A stretch of 64,000 nucleotides of DNA from Bradyrhizobium sp. KBS0727 (GTDB lineage Bacteria; Pseudomonadota; Alphaproteobacteria; Rhizobiales; Xanthobacteraceae), in the NCBI RefSeq assembly GCF_005937885.2, contig NZ_CP042176.1, positions 2,289,501 to 2,353,500 on the forward strand. The letters are read 5' to 3'. The notes beneath the pieces were generated by a model, which saw only the letters and a list, made by a program, of their open reading frames with translations, was not told the DNA's origin and searched no databases. This document shows, piece by piece, positions 61,451-64,000 of this stretch. The stretch's first letter is position 1; every line of letters begins with the position of its first letter. The position numbers and the translations under genes were made by a program.

Positions 61451-63142
61451 ATGTTCGCGAAGTACTCGATCCGGACCAAAATCGTCACCGTCGTCGGCTT
61501 CCTGCTGGTCGCAATAACCGGCATGGGCCTGCTCGCGGTCAAGAACATGCGGGCAATCAACGCCAACACCGTCGATATCGTCACCAACTGGATGCCGAGC
61601 GTCAAAGTGCTGGGCGAATTGCGCGCCGGCGTCATCACCTACCGCAACGTGATCCGCGAGCACATGCTCGCCGAGACGCTCGAGGAAAAGCAGGCTGCGG
61701 AAAAGACCCTCGCAACCGTCGTCGAGGCCAACACCAAGATCCGCGCGAACTACGAGACGATGATCACGTCTGCGGAAGAGCGCGCGCTGTATAACCAGTG
61801 GGTGCAGAAGTGGACCGAATACAAGCAGGGCACCGAGGACGTGATGGCGCTGTCGCGCAAGGAGGCCGGAAAGATCCCCCACGACGCCCATGAGCTCAAC
61901 AGCAAGAAGGTGAACAAGATCGGGCTCGAAGCCGACGAGATCCTGAAGAAGGACATCGATCTCAACAACACCGGCGCCGACAAGGCAGCGCAGGATGCCG
62001 CCGACAATTACGCATCCGCCTTCATGATGCTCGCGGTCATTCTCGGTGCCGCCGTCATCATCGGTATCGGCGTGAGCTTCTACCTGGTTCGCGACGTCTC
62101 CACCGGCATTGCCTCGATCGTCACCCCGATGCAGGCACTGGGCAAGGGCGACCTGAGCGCGGAAGTGCCGCATCAGGGCGAGAAGACCGAAATCGGCGCC
62201 ATGGCAGACGTGCTGCAGGTGTTCAAGGAAGCGCTGATTGCCAAGAAGGCCGCCGACGAGGCCGCCGCCGCGGATGCCGAAGCCAAGATCGAGCGCGGCC
62301 GCCGCGTCGACAGCATCACCCGTAACTTCGAATCCATGATCGGTGAGATCGTCCAGACCGTTTCGTCGGCTTCGACCCAGCTCGAAGCCTCGGCCGGCAC
62401 GCTGTCGGCGACCGCCGAGCGCTCGCAGACGCTGACCACCGCGGTGGCCGCGGCTTCCGAGGAAGCCTCCACCAACGTGCAGTCGGTGGCGTCGGCGACC
62501 GAAGAACTGTCGTCCTCGGTCAACGAGATCAGCCGTCAGGTGCAGGAATCGGCGCGGATGGCCAGCGAGGCCGTTGGACAGGCCAAGGCCACCAACGATC
62601 GCGTCGGCGAATTGTCGAAGGCGGCGAGCCGCATCGGCGACGTCGTCGAACTGATCAACACCATTGCCGGCCAGACCAACCTGCTGGCGCTCAATGCTAC
62701 CATCGAGGCGGCCCGTGCTGGCGAAGCCGGCCGCGGTTTCGCGGTCGTGGCATCCGAAGTAAAGGCGCTGGCCGAGCAGACGGCGAAAGCCACCGGCGAG
62801 ATCGGCCAGCAGATTTCCGGCATCCAGGCGGCGACCCAGGAGTCGGTCGGCGCGATCAGGGAAATCAGCGGCACCATCGAGCGGCTGTCGGAGATTTCCT
62901 CGACCATCGCGGCCGCGGTGGAAGAGCAAGGTGCTGCCACCCAGGAGATTTCCCGCAACGTGCAGCAGGCCGCCCAAGGCACCCAGCAGGTCTCCGCCAA
63001 CATCACCGACGTGCAGCGCGGCGCCTCGGAGACCGGCTCGGCCTCCTCGCAGGTGCTTTCGGCGGCGCAGTCGCTGTCGGGCGACTCTAACCGCCTCAAG
63101 CTCGAAGTCGGCAAGTTCCTCGATTCGGTCCGGGCAGCCTGA
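61451..63142 (+). CDS. Methyl-accepting chemotaxis protein
   Basis: A 563-residue chemoreceptor. The first membrane helix is at about 11-31 ([20 protein letters not shown]). A periplasmic four-helix-bundle sensor covers about 35-190, and the second helix about 193-216. HAMP is at about 217-270 ([20 protein letters not shown]). The cytoplasmic signalling domain has the hairpin [20 protein letters not shown] then [20 protein letters not shown]. There is no C-terminal CheR/CheB pentapeptide. Ligand unknown. A strong terminator follows. Confidence 0.95.
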   Translation: MFAKYSIRTKIVTVVGFLLVAITGMGLLAVKNMRAINANTVDIVTNWMPSVKVLGELRAGVITYRNVIREHMLAETLEEKQAAEKTLATVVEANTKIRANYETMITSAEERALYNQWVQKWTEYKQGTEDVMALSRKEAGKIPHDAHELNSKKVNKIGLEADEILKKDIDLNNTGADKAAQDAADNYASAFMMLAVILGAAVIIGIGVSFYLVRDVSTGIASIVTPMQALGKGDLSAEVPHQGEKTEIGAMADVLQVFKEALIAKKAADEAAAADAEAKIERGRRVDSITRNFESMIGEIVQTVSSASTQLEASAGTLSATAERSQTLTTAVAAASEEASTNVQSVASATEELSSSVNEISRQVQESARMASEAVGQAKATNDRVGELSKAASRIGDVVELINTIAGQTNLLALNATIEAARAGEAGRGFAVVASEVKALAEQTAKATGEIGQQISGIQAATQESVGAIREISGTIERLSEISSTIAAAVEEQGAATQEISRNVQQAAQGTQQVSANITDVQRGASETGSASSQVLSAAQSLSGDSNRLKLEVGKFLDSVRAA

Positions 63143-63166
63143 CAACCCGGACGGCCAAGGATCAAG

Positions 63167-63196
63167 GCCCGGCTCCCCATGGGAGCCGGGCTTTTT
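63167..63196 (+). terminator. Rho-independent terminator after the chemoreceptor gene
   Basis: GCCCGGCTCCC and GGGAGCCGGGC form a perfect 11-base-pair stem around CAT, followed by TTTTT. It lies 25 bases after the stop codon. Confidence 0.93.
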
Positions 63197-63370
63197 CGCG
63201 CGCGACGCGAGTTTTCGACGCGGAATCGGAATGCGTGCTCCGTAGTTCAACTGAACCAAAATTAACCAGACCTAGTTCGATGCCCGATATCTTCTCAATT
63301 CGCGCGCTGGACGCCGGCATCCGCTTGCCGTCGCAAATCGCCGTTTTCCGGGGAAATGTGGGGCACCGAC

Positions 63371-64000
63371 ATGATCAAGCTCAATCGGATCGGATACAAA
63401 CTGGGTCTGGCCGGCGCCGTCGGTATCGTGCTCGCGGTCGGCATGGCGGCCAACCAGATGATGACGGAAACAACCGTCAACAGCGCCAGCGATCGCGCCG
63501 GACGGTCGCAGCGGGTGGCCGATGCCGCGCTCTTGGCTCATCTTGACCTGCGCAAGATGCAGCTCTCGGCCCGCGAGGTCCGGCTCGCAAGGACGCCTGC
63601 CGAGGTCGAAAAGGCCGTTGCCGACCTGCAGCAGTTCAAGGCTTCCGAGGTCAAGGAGCTCGATGCGGCGGTGGCGAGCGCCCAGAAGCTGGAAACCAGG
63701 GAACGGTTGCAGCGGATCAAGTCGCTGATGGACAATTTTACGACCGGCGTGGAAGATCTGGGCAAGGCCCAGTCCACGCTGCTCGCGCAGATCGACAAGC
63801 GTTCGGCGATTTCGAACGAATGGACGAAGGCGATCGATACGGAATTGGCCGCGCCCGCGCTGGCCAAGCTCGACAATCGCGCCGAGATCGAAAAGCTGCT
63901 GCACCAGGCCGACGCCAAGGTGAACGCGCTGCGGGCGATGGTCTGGCGGCTCGGCGCCACCGGCGATGCCAGCATGATCGCGTCGATGGCCAAGACCCAG
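63371..64000 (+). CDS. Second methyl-accepting chemotaxis protein, 3' end cut by window edge
   Basis: The first 210 residues of another chemoreceptor: a cytoplasmic leader (MIKLNRIGYKLGLAGAV), a membrane helix at about 10-28 and a long helical periplasmic sensor rich in Lys, Glu and Ala (VKELDAAVASAQKLETRERL, MDNFTTGVEDLGKAQS). It resembles the four-helix bundle of the preceding receptor only in architecture, not closely in sequence. The frame is open to the window end, so HAMP and signalling domains lie beyond. Start ATG 63371. Confidence 0.85.
   Translation, partial: MIKLNRIGYKLGLAGAVGIVLAVGMAANQMMTETTVNSASDRAGRSQRVADAALLAHLDLRKMQLSAREVRLARTPAEVEKAVADLQQFKASEVKELDAAVASAQKLETRERLQRIKSLMDNFTTGVEDLGKAQSTLLAQIDKRSAISNEWTKAIDTELAAPALAKLDNRAEIEKLLHQADAKVNALRAMVWRLGATGDASMIASMAKTQ

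Noticed and set aside
1..64000. CRISPR arrays, tRNA/rRNA genes, insertion sequences and phage genes
   Set aside because: None found: no regularly spaced direct repeats, no cloverleaf-like sequences noticed and no transposase or integrase motifs in any frame.

Overview
The window looks like chromosomal DNA of a high-GC alphaproteobacterium of the Bradyrhizobium/Rhodopseudomonas group (Nitrobacteraceae). This is inferred from the gene complement (CYP102-type P450-reductase fusion, PaaX-controlled phenylacetate genes, short phasin, many peptide and LIV-type ABC transporters) and from at least five families of palindromic intergenic repeats of a type common in that group. There are no rRNA or tRNA genes, no CRISPR array, no transposase and no phage genes. 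About 60 protein genes are supported.

Layout. (1) 1-6540: a divergent catabolic cluster. A transporter, an aldehyde dehydrogenase and a GlcG/HbpS-like protein run leftward. A haem-oxygenase-like diiron oxidase, two 2Fe-2S ferredoxins flanking a small unknown protein, and a GntR/FCD regulator run rightward. Two near-identical GTATAC-centred sites lie in the shared promoter region. The combination matches no pathway I can name and is the best candidate here for an undescribed system. (2) 6673-13788: a dipeptide/oligopeptide ABC transporter (dppABCDF-like) divergent from a DadA-like amino-acid dehydrogenase. (3) 13887-22733: lipid- and xenobiotic-type enzymes: alpha/beta hydrolases, a wax ester synthase/DGAT, an epoxide-hydrolase-like enzyme, a P450-reductase fusion and a spermidine-synthase-like protein. 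(4) 22989-25874: polyhydroxyalkanoate genes: a short PhaE/PhaR-like subunit, a class III-type PhaC, a GNAT acetyltransferase and a phasin. (5) 26080-28324: a DUF445 membrane protein and another alpha/beta hydrolase.

(6) 28639-37916: phenylacetate degradation, paaX then paaABCDE, paaI and paaK. PaaK makes phenylacetyl-CoA, PaaABCDE epoxidises it and PaaI can remove CoA. A visibly AT-richer insert (about 29.5-32.0 kb) splits paaX from paaA. It carries a decayed fragment of fusA (EF-G), a secreted trypsin-like protease and a SnoaL-like protein. (7) 37955-43466: an oxidoreductase, a YeeE/YedE sulfur transporter, a hydrolase-OsmC fusion, a sulfite-oxidase-fold molybdoenzyme and an MFS transporter. 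(8) 43676-52596: amide and hydroxy-acid metabolism: amidase, formamidase-like hydrolase, SDR, tartrate dehydrogenase-like enzyme, D-2-hydroxyacid dehydrogenase, M20 amidohydrolase, LysR regulator and a YcsI/DUF1445 hydro-lyase.

(9) 52679-61268: a complete LIV-type ABC transporter next to a threonate/erythronate pathway (otnC, ltnD, otnI, otnK). Dehydrogenase, isomerase, kinase and decarboxylase together would convert C4 sugar acids to dihydroxyacetone phosphate. (10) 61451-64000: two methyl-accepting chemotaxis proteins, the second cut by the window edge. The intergenic repeats sit almost entirely in gaps between genes, including between paaB and paaC and between livK and livH.
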